64,000 nucleotides of DNA from Caballeronia peredens (GCA_001544595.2 FCOH02000010.1:124001-188000); one strand, 5' to 3'; numbered from the stretch's first letter, positions 18,500 through 28,487 are shown. The notes: generated by a model from the letters alone, not told the origin. Numbers and translations: made by a program.

Positions 18500-19441
18500 T
18501 CAGAGCGGAAAGCCGCCCGCAAACGCCTCGCGCAAATAGCCGATGAATAGCGCAACTGCGCGCGGCACATGCGGCGCGTGAGGCCGCACCACGAAAAGCT
18601 GATCCGCGAATGCGCCGACCGGACGCCAGTCCGGCAAGAGCACGACGAGTTTCTCCGCCTGCACGGCGGCCTGCGCGGTGAAATCCGGCAAGAGCGCGAT
18701 GCCGAGGTCGTCGAGTGCGGCATCGCGCAGGACCTCGCTATTGTTCGCCGCGAAAGGACCGCTTACCGCCAGCGTGTGCGGACCCGTCGAACTCTTGCGG
18801 CCGCTTTTGCGTTGAAATGACCAGATGCTCGACGCCTGCGCACGCGGATACACCAGACAATCGTGCGTGGCGAGATCGTTCGGCGTGAGCGGCGTGCCGC
18901 GCCGCTTGAGATAGGCGCGCGTGGCGACGATCACCGAATGCGTATCGCACAGCTTCCACGCGACGTGCGTCTCGGGCACTTGCGCGCTGTGCCGCACCGC
19001 GAGATCGAAGCCTTCGGTCGCGATCGAACTCAGTTTGTCCGACGCCTCCAGTTGCACCCGCACTTGCGGATGCGCGTGCAGAAACCCCGACATCCTCGGC
19101 ACGAGCTGTTGCCGCGAGAAGGCCATCGGCGCCGTCACGCGAATCAGGCCGCGCGCCACGCCCGCCATTTCCCTGACGCTCAGAAAGCTCGACGCGATGC
19201 GTTCGTATTGTTCGCGCGTGTCGTCGACGAGGCGCCGTCCGGCTTCGGTGAAGCGCACGCTGCGCGTCGTGCGCGTGACGAGCGGCACGCCCGCCGCGCG
19301 CTCCAGTTCCGCGATGCGCTGACTCATCGCCGCCTTCGACACGTTCAGACGCGCCGCCGCCGCCGTGTAGCTGCCTTGTTCCGCAAGCACCGTCAGCCAG
19401 TGCAAATGGGTCCAGAGCGCTTCGATCTTTTGCTCGTCCAT
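18500..19441 (-). CDS. LysR-family transcriptional regulator
   Basis: A 313-residue LysR regulator: N-terminal winged HTH (TVLAEQGSYTAAAARLNVSK, then AAMSQRIAELERAAGVPL) and effector domain from about residue 90. The start is set at ATG 19441 (MDEQKIEA), since the upstream in-frame extension to 19477 lacks family similarity. It is divergent from mmsA with about 115 bp between, so regulation of the semialdehyde dehydrogenase gene is likely. The effector is unknown. Confidence 0.9.
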   Translation of the reverse strand: MDEQKIEALWTHLHWLTVLAEQGSYTAAAARLNVSKAAMSQRIAELERAAGVPLVTRTTRSVRFTEAGRRLVDDTREQYERIASSFLSVREMAGVARGLIRVTAPMAFSRQQLVPRMSGFLHAHPQVRVQLEASDKLSSIATEGFDLAVRHSAQVPETHVAWKLCDTHSVIVATRAYLKRRGTPLTPNDLATHDCLVYPRAQASSIWSFQRKSGRKSSTGPHTLAVSGPFAANNSEVLRDAALDDLGIALLPDFTAQAAVQAEKLVVLLPDWRPVGAFADQLFVVRPHAPHVPRAVALFIGYLREAFAGGFPL

Positions 19442-19555
19442 CGGTGGATTGTTTGCGGATATGAACAATGAGTTCAATCATAGCCTCTTTGCACGGCGCG
19501 CGACGCTTCCTACACTGTATGCATTGCGAACCCGTTTTCAGCCAGAGGAGTCGAG

Positions 19556-21067
19556 ATGCAAGCGTTCAACGATACCGCCGACGTCGTCCATTACATTCAT
19601 GGCGAGCGTACGAGTGGCTCGGCCACCCGCACGCAGCCCGTGTTCAATCCCGCAACGGGCGAGCGTCCGCGCAAGCTCGTGCTGGGCGAAGCCGCCGATG
19701 TCGATGCCGCCGTGGCGAGCGCGAAAGCCGCGTTCCCGGCGTGGCGCGACATGCCGCCGATCCGCCGCGCGCGCGTCATGCTGAAGTTCCTCGAACTGAT
19801 GAACAAGCATCGCGACGAACTCGCCGCGATCATCACCGCCGAGCACGGCAAGGTGTTTTCGGACGCGCAGGGCGAAGTGTCGCGCGGCATCGACGTGATC
19901 GAATTCGCGTGCGGCATTCCGCAACTGCTGAAGGGCGATTACACCGAACAGGTCTCGACCGGCATCGACAACTGGACGACGCGCCAGCCGCTCGGCGTCG
20001 TCGCGGGCATCACGCCGTTCAACTTTCCCTGCATGGTGCCGTGCTGGATGTTCCCGGTCGCGATCGCGGCGGGCAACGCGTTCATCCTGAAGCCGAGCGA
20101 GCGCGATCCGTCGGCGTCGTTGTTCATGGCGGATCTGCTGAAGCAGGCTGGCCTGCCTGACGGCATCTTCAACGTCGTGCAGGGCGACAAGGTCGTCGTC
20201 GATGCATTGCTCACGCATCCGCAAGTCAAGGCGATCAGCTTCGTCGGCTCCACGCCGATCGCGAACTACATCTATGAAACCGGCGCGAAGCACGGCAAGC
20301 GCGTGCAGGCGCTCGGCGGCGCGAAGAATCACATGGTCGTGATGCCCGATGCCGATCTCGATCAGGCGGTCGATGCGCTGATCGGCGCGGGCTACGGTTC
20401 GGCGGGCGAGCGCTGCATGGCGATCTCGGTGGCGGTCCTCGTGGGCGATGTCGCCGACAAGATCGTGCCGCGTCTCGCCGAGCGCGCGAAGCAACTCAAG
20501 ATCAGCAACGGCATGGAAGCCGACGCGGAAATGGGCCCGATCGTCACGCGTGCGGCGCTCGAGCGCATCGAAGGCTATATCGCGATGGGCGTCGATGAAG
20601 GCGCGAAGCTCGTCGTCGATGGCCGCGGCTACAAGGTGCCGGGCCACGAAGACGGTTTCTTCACGGGCGGCACGCTGTTCGATCATGTGACGCCGGAGAT
20701 GCGCATCTACAAGGAAGAGATCTTCGGGCCGGTGCTCGCGTGCGTGCGCGTGAAGGACTTCAGCGAAGCCGTGGAACTCGTCAACGAGCATGAATTCGGC
20801 AACGGCGTCGCGTGTTATACGCGCGACGGCCACATCGCGCGCGAATTCGGCCGACGCATCGAAGTGGGCATGGTCGGCATCAACGTGCCGATTCCGGTGC
20901 CGATGGCATGGCATGGCTTCGGCGGCTGGAAGCGCAGCCTCTTCGGCGATATGCACGCGTACGGCGAGGAAGGCGTGCGCTTCTATACGAAGCAGAAGTC
21001 GATCATGCAACGCTGGCCCGAGAGCACCGAGAAGGGCGCCGAGTTCGCGATGCCGACCGCGAAGTAA
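19556..21067 (+). CDS. mmsA: Methylmalonate-semialdehyde dehydrogenase (CoA-acylating)
   Basis: A 503-residue aldehyde dehydrogenase of the MmsA type, which converts (methyl)malonate semialdehyde plus CoA to propionyl- or acetyl-CoA in valine and inositol breakdown. Seen: [20 protein letters not shown] with the family-specific Cys-Met, the NAD-site Lys in [30 protein letters not shown], and the catalytic Cys in [11 protein letters not shown] near residue 285, all diagnostic of MmsA over other ALDHs. Start ATG 19556 has AGAGGAG. A terminator follows. Probably controlled by the divergent LysR gene. Confidence 0.93.
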   Translation: MQAFNDTADVVHYIHGERTSGSATRTQPVFNPATGERPRKLVLGEAADVDAAVASAKAAFPAWRDMPPIRRARVMLKFLELMNKHRDELAAIITAEHGKVFSDAQGEVSRGIDVIEFACGIPQLLKGDYTEQVSTGIDNWTTRQPLGVVAGITPFNFPCMVPCWMFPVAIAAGNAFILKPSERDPSASLFMADLLKQAGLPDGIFNVVQGDKVVVDALLTHPQVKAISFVGSTPIANYIYETGAKHGKRVQALGGAKNHMVVMPDADLDQAVDALIGAGYGSAGERCMAISVAVLVGDVADKIVPRLAERAKQLKISNGMEADAEMGPIVTRAALERIEGYIAMGVDEGAKLVVDGRGYKVPGHEDGFFTGGTLFDHVTPEMRIYKEEIFGPVLACVRVKDFSEAVELVNEHEFGNGVACYTRDGHIAREFGRRIEVGMVGINVPIPVPMAWHGFGGWKRSLFGDMHAYGEEGVRFYTKQKSIMQRWPESTEKGAEFAMPTAK

Positions 21068-21104
21068 GCATTGCGCGCCGCTTGTGCGCGACGCGTGTGA
21101 ATAT

Positions 21105-21142
21105 CGCCCGCTTTTTCCTGATCGGAAGAAGCGGGCGTTTGT
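21105..21142 (+). terminator. Intrinsic terminator after mmsA
   Basis: CGCCCGCTT (21105-21113) pairs with AAGCGGGCG (21129-21137); inner TTCC/GGAA pairs extend it, and TTTGTTTTT follows. A classic strong terminator 38 bp after the stop codon. Confidence 0.85.
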
Positions 21143-21276
21143 TTTTCAGGGCTGTGCCGGCCACTTGTTCCTGCGCGTCACAACTCATTTGAAAGCACGT
21201 CGGTTGACCGGCCGCCCGCAAGCGGCGAATATGCGACGCAAGGCGCATTGACGAACCACGACGCGAAGCCCACCAC

Positions 21277-22191
21277 ATGCAGCGGCAATTCGACGACCTT
21301 CTCCTCGGCAGCATCGAACTCTTCTGCCTCGCGGCGGAACTGGGCAGCTTCACGCTCGCGGCCACCGCGGCGAGCGTCACGCCCGCTGCCGTGAGCCGCT
21401 CCGTCGCGCGCCTGGAAAAACGGCTCGACGTGCGGCTGTTCGTGCGCACGACACGCCAGATTCGCCTGACGGATGCAGGCCGCCGCTATTTCGAGCAATG
21501 CCGCGACGCGCTCAACCGTCTCGCGGAAGCGGAACGCGAAGCCACCGGCCAGCAGACGACGCCCAAGGGCGTGTTGCGCATCAGCATGCCGACGCCCTAC
21601 GGCCACTATCGCGTGCTGCCGCTGCTCGCGGAGTTTCGCAAGCGCTATCCCGACGTGACGGTCGAAGCGCATCTGAGCAACCGCAACATCGATTTCGCCG
21701 ACGAAGGCTTCGATCTCGCGATACGCGGGCGCGCGCCGCGCGATTCCGGCCTGATCGCGCGCAAGCTCGAAGATGCGGAACTCGTCGTGGTGGCATCGCC
21801 CGGTTATCTGAAGCGCGCGGGCACGCCGAAGAGCATCGAAGACATGCTCGAACACGAGTGCATACTGTTCGAGATGCCGAGCACCGGGCGCAACGTGCCG
21901 TGGCTCTTCATGCAGAACGGCGAGCCGGCCGAAATGACGATGCGCAGCAGCTTCGGCACGTCCGGCGACGCGCTCGCCGGCATTCCGCTCGCTCGCGCCG
22001 GCGCGGGCCTTTTCCAGACCTATCGCTTCACCGTCGAAGACGATCTGCGCGCGGGCACACTCACCGAAGTGCTGCGCGATTTCGGCGGCTGCAGCAGGCC
22101 GTTCATCCTGCTTTATCCGCATGGCAGGCATCTGTCGTCGCGCGTGCGGGCTTTCGTCGATTTCATCGTCGAGAAGCTCGGTACGCGTTGA
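21277..22191 (+). CDS. LysR-family transcriptional regulator
   Basis: A 304-residue LysR regulator with a clear HTH (LFCLAAELGSFTLAATAASV, then PAAVSRSVARLEKRLDVRLF) and the full effector-binding domain. Subfamily features (AGRRYFEQCRDALNRLAEAE, then a DLAIRGRAP segment) resemble CrgA/AaeR-type regulators. It is transcribed in the same direction as the nitronate monooxygenase gene 29 bp downstream, so the two may form one unit. The effector is unknown. Confidence 0.9.
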   Translation: MQRQFDDLLLGSIELFCLAAELGSFTLAATAASVTPAAVSRSVARLEKRLDVRLFVRTTRQIRLTDAGRRYFEQCRDALNRLAEAEREATGQQTTPKGVLRISMPTPYGHYRVLPLLAEFRKRYPDVTVEAHLSNRNIDFADEGFDLAIRGRAPRDSGLIARKLEDAELVVVASPGYLKRAGTPKSIEDMLEHECILFEMPSTGRNVPWLFMQNGEPAEMTMRSSFGTSGDALAGIPLARAGAGLFQTYRFTVEDDLRAGTLTEVLRDFGGCSRPFILLYPHGRHLSSRVRAFVDFIVEKLGTR

Positions 22192-22220
22192 AACAGACAT
22201 CGTTCAAAGGAAGCATATCC

Positions 22221-23312
22221 ATGAGCAAGAACGCATTGACATCGCTGCTTGGCATCGATTCACCCATCATTCAGGCGCCGATGGCCGGCGTCAGCACGCC
22301 CGCGCTCGCGGCGGCAGTATCGAACGCGGGCGGGCTCGGCTCGCTGGGCGTCGGCGCGATGAATGCCGAAGGCGCGCGCAAGGTGATCCGCGAGACGCGC
22401 GAACTCACCGGCAAGCCGTTCAACATCAACGTGTTCTGTCATGCGCCGGCGCAGGCGAACGCGGCGGTGGAGAAGGCCTGGACGGACTGGCTCGCGCCGC
22501 TCTTCGCGCAATACGGCGCGACGCCGCCGGCTAAGCTGAGCGAAATCTATACGAGCTTCGTCGTCGACGAGGCGATGCTGAAGGTGTTCGTCGAAGAGAA
22601 GCCGGCCGTCGTGAGCTTTCATTTCGGCCTGCCGTCGAAAGCCTATATCGATGCGTTGCGCGCCGCAGGCATCAAACTGATTGCATCTGCAACTAACGTT
22701 CGCGAGGCGGAGCAACTCGTGGCGGCGGGCATGGATGCGATCGTCGCGCAGGGCATCGAGGCGGGCGGGCATCGCGGCGTCTTCGATCCGCAAGCCGACG
22801 ACGACAGCCTCGGCGTCTTCGCGCTCACGCGCCTGCTCGTGCGCAGGTTCGATGTGCCGGTGATCGCGGCGGGCGGCATCATGGACGGCGCAGGCATTGC
22901 AGCGGCGCTCGCGCTCGGCGCGCAGGCGGCGCAGCTCGGCACCGCGTTCGTGCCGTGCACGGAAACGTCGATCGATGCCGGATACCGCCGCGCCATTCTC
23001 GGCGACGCCGCGCAGCACACGACTTTCACTGCCGCGATCTCGGGTCGCACGGCGCGCGGCCTCGTCAACAAATTCACCGAACTGGGACGCAGCGCTCAAG
23101 CGCCCGCGATCCCCGCGTACCCCGTGACCTACGACGCGGGCAAAGCGCTGCACGCGGCCGCGAAGGCGCAGGGCGAGTTCGGCTATGGCGCGCAATGGGG
23201 CGGCCAGGCGGCAGCACTCGCGCGCGAATTGCCCGCGGCGGAACTGATGGCGCGTCTGGAGGCGGAACTGCAGGACAGCATTGCGGACCTGCGGAAATAT
23301 GAATCTCGCTGA
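22221..23312 (+). CDS. Nitronate monooxygenase / 2-nitropropane dioxygenase family
   Basis: A 363-residue FMN-dependent TIM-barrel enzyme that oxidises alkyl nitronates. Seen: the N-terminal substrate/FMN block PIIQAPMAGVSTPALAAAVS, GGLGSLGVGAM, the IVAQGIEAGGHRG motif with the catalytic His near residue 185, IAAGGIMDG and LGTAFVPC (phosphate-binding loops). Length is normal. Start ATG 22221 has AAAGGAAG. It probably protects against nitronates such as propionate-3-nitronate or acts on a related substrate. Confidence 0.88.
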   Translation: MSKNALTSLLGIDSPIIQAPMAGVSTPALAAAVSNAGGLGSLGVGAMNAEGARKVIRETRELTGKPFNINVFCHAPAQANAAVEKAWTDWLAPLFAQYGATPPAKLSEIYTSFVVDEAMLKVFVEEKPAVVSFHFGLPSKAYIDALRAAGIKLIASATNVREAEQLVAAGMDAIVAQGIEAGGHRGVFDPQADDDSLGVFALTRLLVRRFDVPVIAAGGIMDGAGIAAALALGAQAAQLGTAFVPCTETSIDAGYRRAILGDAAQHTTFTAAISGRTARGLVNKFTELGRSAQAPAIPAYPVTYDAGKALHAAAKAQGEFGYGAQWGGQAAALARELPAAELMARLEAELQDSIADLRKYESR

Positions 23313-23429
23313 TCGATGTAAAGCTTAGTCGAAACGCTTCGTTGGTCGGGCGTCCTGTCGATGCTTCAATGTTCTGGCCGCATTCGCTGCGGGCCGCATC
23401 CGACAAACGCATACCAACGGAGATTTTCG

Positions 23430-24368
23430 ATGTCCGATACCCCCACGCTCGCCGCCGACTCCGCGCGTCAACCTGCCGCTTCACAAGAACCGTTCCAGGT
23501 GCGTCCGATCGGCGGACGCATCGGCGCGGAAGTGCGCGGCGTGGCGCTTTCCGCCGATCTCGACGATGCCGCCATCGGCGCGATCAATCAGGCGCTGCTC
23601 GAACACAAGGTGCTGTTCTTTCGCGGCCAGTCGCATCTCGACGACGCCGCGCAGGAAGCCTTCGCGGCGCGCTTCGGCGAGACCGTCGCGCACCCGACAG
23701 TGCCGTCGCTCGCAAGCGGCAGCCGCCTGCTCGAACTCGATTCGAAGCACGGCACGCGCGCAAACTCCTGGCATACCGACGTCACGTTCGTCGATGCTTA
23801 CCCGAAGATTTCGATCCTGCGCGGCGTGGTGATTCCGCCCGCCGGCGGCGACACCGTATGGGCCAACACGGCCGCTGCGTATGCGAACCTGCCGCGACCG
23901 CTGCGCGAACTCGCCGACACGCTGTGGGCTCTGCACTCGAACGCTTACGACTATGCGGCGACGCGGCACGTCGCCGACACGGAATCCGAGCGCGAATATC
24001 GCAAGCAGTTCACCTCGACGCTCTATGAAACCGAGCATCCGGTCGTGCGCGTGCACCCGGAAACTGGCGAACGCACGCTGGTGCTGGGCCACTTCGTGCA
24101 GCGTTTCATCGGCCTGTCGCAGCGCGATTCAGATCGCCTCGTCGAACTCTTCCACGATCACGTCACGCGCCTCGAAAACACGGTGCGCTGGCGCTGGACG
24201 CAAGGCGACGTCGCCATCTGGGACAACCGCGCGACGCAGCACTACGCGGTAGCCGATTACGGCGATGCGCATCGCGTCGTGCGCCGTGCGACGGTTCACG
24301 GCGATGTGCCCGTGGGCATCGACGGGCGCACGAGCCGCATCGTCAGGCAGGAAACGCGCGCCGCCTGA
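23430..24368 (+). CDS. TauD-family Fe(II)/2-oxoglutarate-dependent dioxygenase
   Basis: A 312-residue TauD/AtsK-type dioxygenase, releasing sulfite or sulfate from sulfonates or alkyl sulfates using 2-oxoglutarate and O2. The metal triad is visible: HTD in NSWHTDVTFVDAYP near residue 112, and the distal His in RATQHYAVADY near 270, with the 2-oxoglutarate-binding Arg in HRVVRRATV. Upstream of an ABC uptake operon of the sulfonate type, it likely handles the imported substrate. Start ATG 23430 follows CGGAGA. Taurine, alkyl sulfate and other sulfonates cannot be distinguished. Confidence 0.88.
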   Translation: MSDTPTLAADSARQPAASQEPFQVRPIGGRIGAEVRGVALSADLDDAAIGAINQALLEHKVLFFRGQSHLDDAAQEAFAARFGETVAHPTVPSLASGSRLLELDSKHGTRANSWHTDVTFVDAYPKISILRGVVIPPAGGDTVWANTAAAYANLPRPLRELADTLWALHSNAYDYAATRHVADTESEREYRKQFTSTLYETEHPVVRVHPETGERTLVLGHFVQRFIGLSQRDSDRLVELFHDHVTRLENTVRWRWTQGDVAIWDNRATQHYAVADYGDAHRVVRRATVHGDVPVGIDGRTSRIVRQETRAA

Positions 24369-24434
24369 TGCGCTCGTTTCAGCATCACTGGCGATGACGC
24401 TCATCGCCAGCCATCCATTCTTCTTCATTGCACG

Positions 24435-25499
24435 ATGACACTACGATTCAAGCTCCTCGTCGGCGCGGCGACGCTGTTCGCCGCGCTCATCGGTCCCGCG
24501 CATGCCGCCGATCCCGCGCTGGTGCGCATCGGCGTCGCACAGCAGGGTTCGGGCGATCCGCCCACCTTCGGCGGCTCGCCCGCCGCGACCGCGCAGTTGC
24601 AGCATCGTGTCGAGGATGCATTGCAGCCCGAGCACGTCAAGGTCGAATGGATCTTCTTCAAGGGCGCGGGGCCGGCGGTGAACGAGGCGCTCGCGAACAA
24701 GCAGATCGACTTTGCGTATCAGGGCGATCTGCCTTCGGTGCTCGGCCGCGCCAACGGTCTGAAGACGCATCTGCTGCTGGCGTCGAACGTGCGCGCGGGG
24801 GTCTATCTCGCGGTGCCCCCCGACTCGGACATCAAGGGCGTGAAGGACCTGAAGGGCAAGCGCGTCGGCATCTTTCGCGGCACGAATCTGCAACTCGTCG
24901 CGGATAACGTGCTGAAAGAGAACGGACTGACCGAGCGCGATCTGCGCGTCATTAATCTCGATACCGCCGCCGCGCAAGCCGCGCTCGCTTCGAAGGGCGT
25001 CGATGCCGTGTTCCTCGACTACTCGCTCTTCAAGCTGCAACGGCAGGGTCTCGCGAAGATCGTCTATGCGTCGCGAGACGGCGGTTTGCAACTCACGCGT
25101 CAGGCGCATTTGCTTGTGCTCGAAGACTACGAGCGCGACCACGCCGAGACAGTGCAGAAGGTCGTGACCGCGGTCGTTCAGGCGGCCCAATGGTCTTCCG
25201 ACGAAGGCAATCGCGACGCGCTTTTCGCATTGTGGGCGAAGAGTGGCGTGCCGCCCGAGTCGTGGCAGTCGGAGTACGCGAAGCAGCCGTTGAAGGATCG
25301 CAATTCGCCGCTCATCGATCCGTTTCTGGTCGCGCGTTATCAGTCCGTCGCCGATGACGCATTGCGACTGAACCTGATCCGTCAGCCCGTCAGCGTGAAC
25401 GGATGGTTCGAGCCGAAGTATCTCGATCAGGCGTTGAAGTCGCTGAAGCTCGAAGCGTACTGGCCGCGCTTCGATGCGGCGGGCAAGCCGATCGCCTGA
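24435..25499 (+). CDS. ABC transporter substrate-binding protein, SsuA/AtsR-like
   Basis: A 354-residue periplasmic binding protein: signal peptide (LLVGAATLFAALIGPAHA, cleaved before ADPA) and a type II PBP fold with FAYQGDLPSVLGRANG, DLKGKRVGIFRGTNL and VFLDYSLF segments typical of aliphatic sulfonate and sulfate-ester binders. First gene of a four-gene transporter operon, 21 bp before the first permease. The preceding TauD-like gene supports a sulfur-scavenging role, usually repressed by sulfate, though no Cbl/CysB site was identified. Confidence 0.87.
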   Translation: MTLRFKLLVGAATLFAALIGPAHAADPALVRIGVAQQGSGDPPTFGGSPAATAQLQHRVEDALQPEHVKVEWIFFKGAGPAVNEALANKQIDFAYQGDLPSVLGRANGLKTHLLLASNVRAGVYLAVPPDSDIKGVKDLKGKRVGIFRGTNLQLVADNVLKENGLTERDLRVINLDTAAAQAALASKGVDAVFLDYSLFKLQRQGLAKIVYASRDGGLQLTRQAHLLVLEDYERDHAETVQKVVTAVVQAAQWSSDEGNRDALFALWAKSGVPPESWQSEYAKQPLKDRNSPLIDPFLVARYQSVADDALRLNLIRQPVSVNGWFEPKYLDQALKSLKLEAYWPRFDAAGKPIA

Positions 25500-25520
25500 A
25501 GCATTGCGGAGAACCGACAC

Positions 25521-26345
25521 ATGGCCAATGCCCTCGTTCGCGTGTTTCTGCCGGCGCATCGCGCGGGCAGTCCCATTACTCATGATGTGCTTCGCGGCAT
25601 CGGCTGGACTGCGTTGCCGTGGCTCGTGCCCGTCGCCTGTGCAGTGCTGTGGGTGCTCGGTGCGCGCTACGGCTGGATCTCGGCGCAAGTGCTGCCGCCG
25701 CCCGCGCTCGTGTTCGAGACGCTCGGCGCGCTCGTCAGGAACGGCGAGCTATGGATGCATCTGTCGGCGAGCATGACGCGCGCGGCAGTAGGCTTCGGCG
25801 GCGGCGTGGCGCTCGGGGTGCTGCTGGGCGGTTTGCTCGGTCTGTCGCGCACGCTGGAAGCCTATGTGCTGCCGAGCTTCAACGCGATCGTGCAGGTGCC
25901 GGTGCTCGGCTGGCTGCCGTTTCTGATGATCGTCGTCGGTATCGGCGAGCCGCTCAAGTTTCTGCTGATCGGTCATGCCGCGCTCGTGCCCGTCACGCTC
26001 TCGACATTGCAAGGCTTTCGCGGCACGCCGCGCGGATTGCAGGAAGTGGCGTCGGTGTATCGCTATACGCGCTGGCAGGTGATCACGCGCGTGACGCTGC
26101 CCTCCGCGATTCCCGTCATCGGCACGGGCGTGCGGCTCGCGTTCACGAAGGCGTGGCTGACGCTGGTCGTCGTGGAACTGGTCGCGTCGTCGGAAGGACT
26201 CGGATATCTGATCGTGTATGGACGGCAGCTCTTTCAGCTCGATCTCGTATTGGCTGCCGTATTGATCGTCGGTGCGATCGGCTATGCCGCGGATCGGCTG
26301 CTCAACGCGTTCGAGCGCAAGCTGCAACGCGGCCGCGTGAACTGA
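25521..26345 (+). CDS. ABC transporter permease, sulfonate/nitrate type (first of two)
   Basis: A 274-residue inner-membrane permease of the SsuC/TauC type with about six helices. The binding-protein-dependent transport domain contains the EAA-like loop GLQEVASVYRYTRWQVITRV followed by TLPSAIPVIGTGVRLAF, which contacts the ATPase. Start ATG 25521 follows GGAGAA. Ten bases separate it from the second permease gene. Two distinct permeases suggest a heterodimeric channel, as in atsB-like systems, instead of the usual homodimer. Confidence 0.88.
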   Translation: MANALVRVFLPAHRAGSPITHDVLRGIGWTALPWLVPVACAVLWVLGARYGWISAQVLPPPALVFETLGALVRNGELWMHLSASMTRAAVGFGGGVALGVLLGGLLGLSRTLEAYVLPSFNAIVQVPVLGWLPFLMIVVGIGEPLKFLLIGHAALVPVTLSTLQGFRGTPRGLQEVASVYRYTRWQVITRVTLPSAIPVIGTGVRLAFTKAWLTLVVVELVASSEGLGYLIVYGRQLFQLDLVLAAVLIVGAIGYAADRLLNAFERKLQRGRVN

Positions 26346-26355
26346 GGAGAGAAGC

Positions 26356-27138
26356 ATGTCGACGCTCGATCTGGAAGCGGGGAGCGCAAAGGGATCATGG
26401 CGCGGCGTCGTGCTGCCGGTCGTCGCGATTGCGGTGTGGTGGTTCGTCTCGCGTCACGCGCAAGTCGGACACGGCATCATGGTTTCGCCCGCGCAAGTGT
26501 GGGATACCGCTGTGGCGCAGGTAAAAAGCGGGGCGCTTGCACGCGCGTTGTCGGCATCGCTTGCGCGTGAACTGACGGGCTTTGCCATCGGCACGACGCT
26601 CGGTCTCGCGCTCGGCGCATTGCTCGGCATATCGAGGCTCGCCAATCGCGCCATCGCGCCGAGCTTCAATACGTTCAAGCAAGTGTCGCTGTTCGCGTGG
26701 ATTCCGCTGATTTCCGTGTGGTTCGGTCTGGGCGATGTCGCGAAGGTCGTGTTCCTGTCGCTCGCCGCACTCGTGCCGGTCGTGATGCATACGAGCGACG
26801 GCATTCGCGCCGTGCCGCCGCATCTGCTGGACGTGGCGCGCGCGTATCGCTACGGCAGGTTGCAGACGCTCGCCTTCGTGGTGCTGCCTGCCGCGCTGCC
26901 GTCGATCTTCACGGGTGTCTATCTCGCGCTCATCTATTCGTGGCTCGCGACGCTCGGAGCGGAGTATCTGCTCGTCGCGGGCAGCGGCATCGGCAATACG
27001 CTCGTCGATGGCAGCGAGCAATTTCGCATGGATCTCGTCGTGTTCGGCGTGATCGTGGTCGGTATAACGGGGTGGGCGTTGAACGCCTTCGCGCGCGGCG
27101 TGCAGCGACGCTGGTTCGAACCGGCGCGCGCGGCTTGA
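26356..27138 (+). CDS. ABC transporter permease, sulfonate/nitrate type (second)
   Basis: A 260-residue SsuC-type permease with six predicted helices. The EAA-like loop is HLLDVARAYRYGRLQTLAFV, followed by VLPAALPSIFTGVYLALIYS. Strong Shine-Dalgarno GAGGAGAGAAG before ATG 26356. It is a paralogue of the preceding permease but only distantly alike, supporting a heteromeric channel. Fourteen bases before the ATPase gene. Confidence 0.88.
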   Translation: MSTLDLEAGSAKGSWRGVVLPVVAIAVWWFVSRHAQVGHGIMVSPAQVWDTAVAQVKSGALARALSASLARELTGFAIGTTLGLALGALLGISRLANRAIAPSFNTFKQVSLFAWIPLISVWFGLGDVAKVVFLSLAALVPVVMHTSDGIRAVPPHLLDVARAYRYGRLQTLAFVVLPAALPSIFTGVYLALIYSWLATLGAEYLLVAGSGIGNTLVDGSEQFRMDLVVFGVIVVGITGWALNAFARGVQRRWFEPARAA

Positions 27139-27151
27139 GGAGAATCGGAGA

Positions 27152-27922
27152 ATGACAACGGCAATCGAGCAGGACAGCGGCCTCACGCTGCGGCACGTGA
27201 GCAAGCGCTTCAGCGGCGACGACGCGCCGCCGGTACTCGATCGTATCGATCTGTCTATTGCGAGCGGCGAGTTCGTGAGCATCGTCGGGGCGAGCGGTTG
27301 CGGCAAATCGACGTTACTGCGCCTGATCGCCGGGCTCGATGCCGGCTATGACGGCGAGATCGATTTCGGCGGCCAACGCGTCGTTACCACGGACCTGTCG
27401 CGCGGCATCGTGTTTCAGGACCATCGGCTGTTTCCGTGGCTCGATGTCGAGCAGAACGTGGCCGTCGCGCTGCGCAATGCGCCGCTGTCGAAAGCGGAGA
27501 AGGCGCGCGCGGTGCGGGAGCATGTCGCGCTCGTCGGGCTGCAAGGCTATGAACAGCATTATCCGCATCAGTTGTCGGGCGGCATGGCGCAGCGTGTCGC
27601 CATCGCGCGCGGGCTCGTCAACCGGCCGCGTCTGTTGTTGCTCGATGAACCCTTCGGCGCGCTCGATGCGCTCACGCGTGCGCGCCTGCAGCTCGAACTG
27701 CAGCGCATCTGGGAACGCGAGCGCATCACGATGGTGCTCGTCACGCACGACGTCGAGGAAGCGGTGCTGCTGTCGGACCGCATCGTCGTGATGCAGGCGC
27801 GGCCCGGCAGGATCGGCGAAGTGGTCGATGTCACGTTGCCGCGACCGAGAAAGCCGGGCGATCGCGGCGTCGGCAAGTTGCGCGACGACATCGTGGAGAC
27901 GTTCTTCACGGATGCCATCTGA
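27152..27922 (+). CDS. ABC transporter ATP-binding protein, SsuB/TauB-like
   Basis: A 256-residue ATPase: Walker A GASGCGKST at residues 46-54, Q-loop FQDHRLFPWLDV, signature LSGGMAQRVAIARGL near 139, Walker B LLLLDEPFGALD, and H-loop VTHDVEEAV. Energises import through the two upstream permeases. Start ATG 27152 follows AGGAGAA. Last gene of the operon, convergent with a small NTF2-like gene 3 bp away, with no visible terminator. Confidence 0.93.
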   Translation: MTTAIEQDSGLTLRHVSKRFSGDDAPPVLDRIDLSIASGEFVSIVGASGCGKSTLLRLIAGLDAGYDGEIDFGGQRVVTTDLSRGIVFQDHRLFPWLDVEQNVAVALRNAPLSKAEKARAVREHVALVGLQGYEQHYPHQLSGGMAQRVAIARGLVNRPRLLLLDEPFGALDALTRARLQLELQRIWERERITMVLVTHDVEEAVLLSDRIVVMQARPGRIGEVVDVTLPRPRKPGDRGVGKLRDDIVETFFTDAI

Positions 27923-27925
27923 CAT

Positions 27926-28312
27926 CTAAAGCTGCGCTTCGACCGCGGCTTTGTCGATCACCGACCAGACGTTCTCGATCTTCCCCTCGCGAAACGCGTA
28001 GAAGACGTTCTCGCAGAACGCAACGCGCTTCCCATCGACGTGCAAGCCCATGAAAACAGCCTTCGGCGCGCAGTCGAAGCGAAGGCGCGCGGCGATCATC
28101 GGCGGCTCGGCAATCAGCAGTTCGATATCGAAGAAGAGATCCGGGATTTCGCGGAAATCCCGCTCCAGCATCGCGCGATAATCCGCGAGCGTGATCGCGC
28201 GGCCGTTGTAGTGCAGCGCATCACGAACGAACGTGCCGAGATTGCGCCAGTCCTGCGCGTTCAGGCAGGCGATGTAGGCGCGATAGCGTTCCGAAAGCTC
28301 GTCTGCGGTCAT
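27926..28312 (-). CDS. NTF2/SnoaL-like small protein
   Basis: A 128-residue single-domain protein. The helix YRAYIACLNAQDWRNLGTFV followed by a sheet-rich C-half (RLRFDCAPKAVFMGL, then KRVAFCENVFYAFREGKIEN) is the SnoaL/NTF2-like cone fold seen in small hydrolases, cyclases and ligand binders. The start is set at ATG 28312 (MTADELSE) with AGGAG eight bases upstream. It is the last host-like gene before base composition falls, so it marks the left limit of the accessory island. Function unknown. Confidence 0.75.
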   Translation of the reverse strand: MTADELSERYRAYIACLNAQDWRNLGTFVRDALHYNGRAITLADYRAMLERDFREIPDLFFDIELLIAEPPMIAARLRFDCAPKAVFMGLHVDGKRVAFCENVFYAFREGKIENVWSVIDKAAVEAQL

Positions 28313-28365
28313 ATCGGCGGCTCCTGAAAGCCACGATTCTCGCCCGAAATCGCCAGGCCTGGTTC

Positions 28366-28385
28366 TTCGCAAACGAAACCTGTTC
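28366..28385 (+). repeat. Direct repeat copy 1 at island edge
   Basis: TTCGCAAACGAAACCTGTTC here and TTCGCAAATGAAACCTGTTT at 28488-28507 match in 18 of 20 positions, 122 bp apart. This could be a local duplication or the trace of an insertion; function not known. Confidence 0.5.
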
Positions 28386-28487
28386 CGGGACGAAATTTAA
28401 GTAATTGATTTTTAAAGGTAAAAATTTTTCTATTGGACAGGGCAAGGAAATAAATCTGGATTGGTTTGTCACCTGATGTGGGAGAGA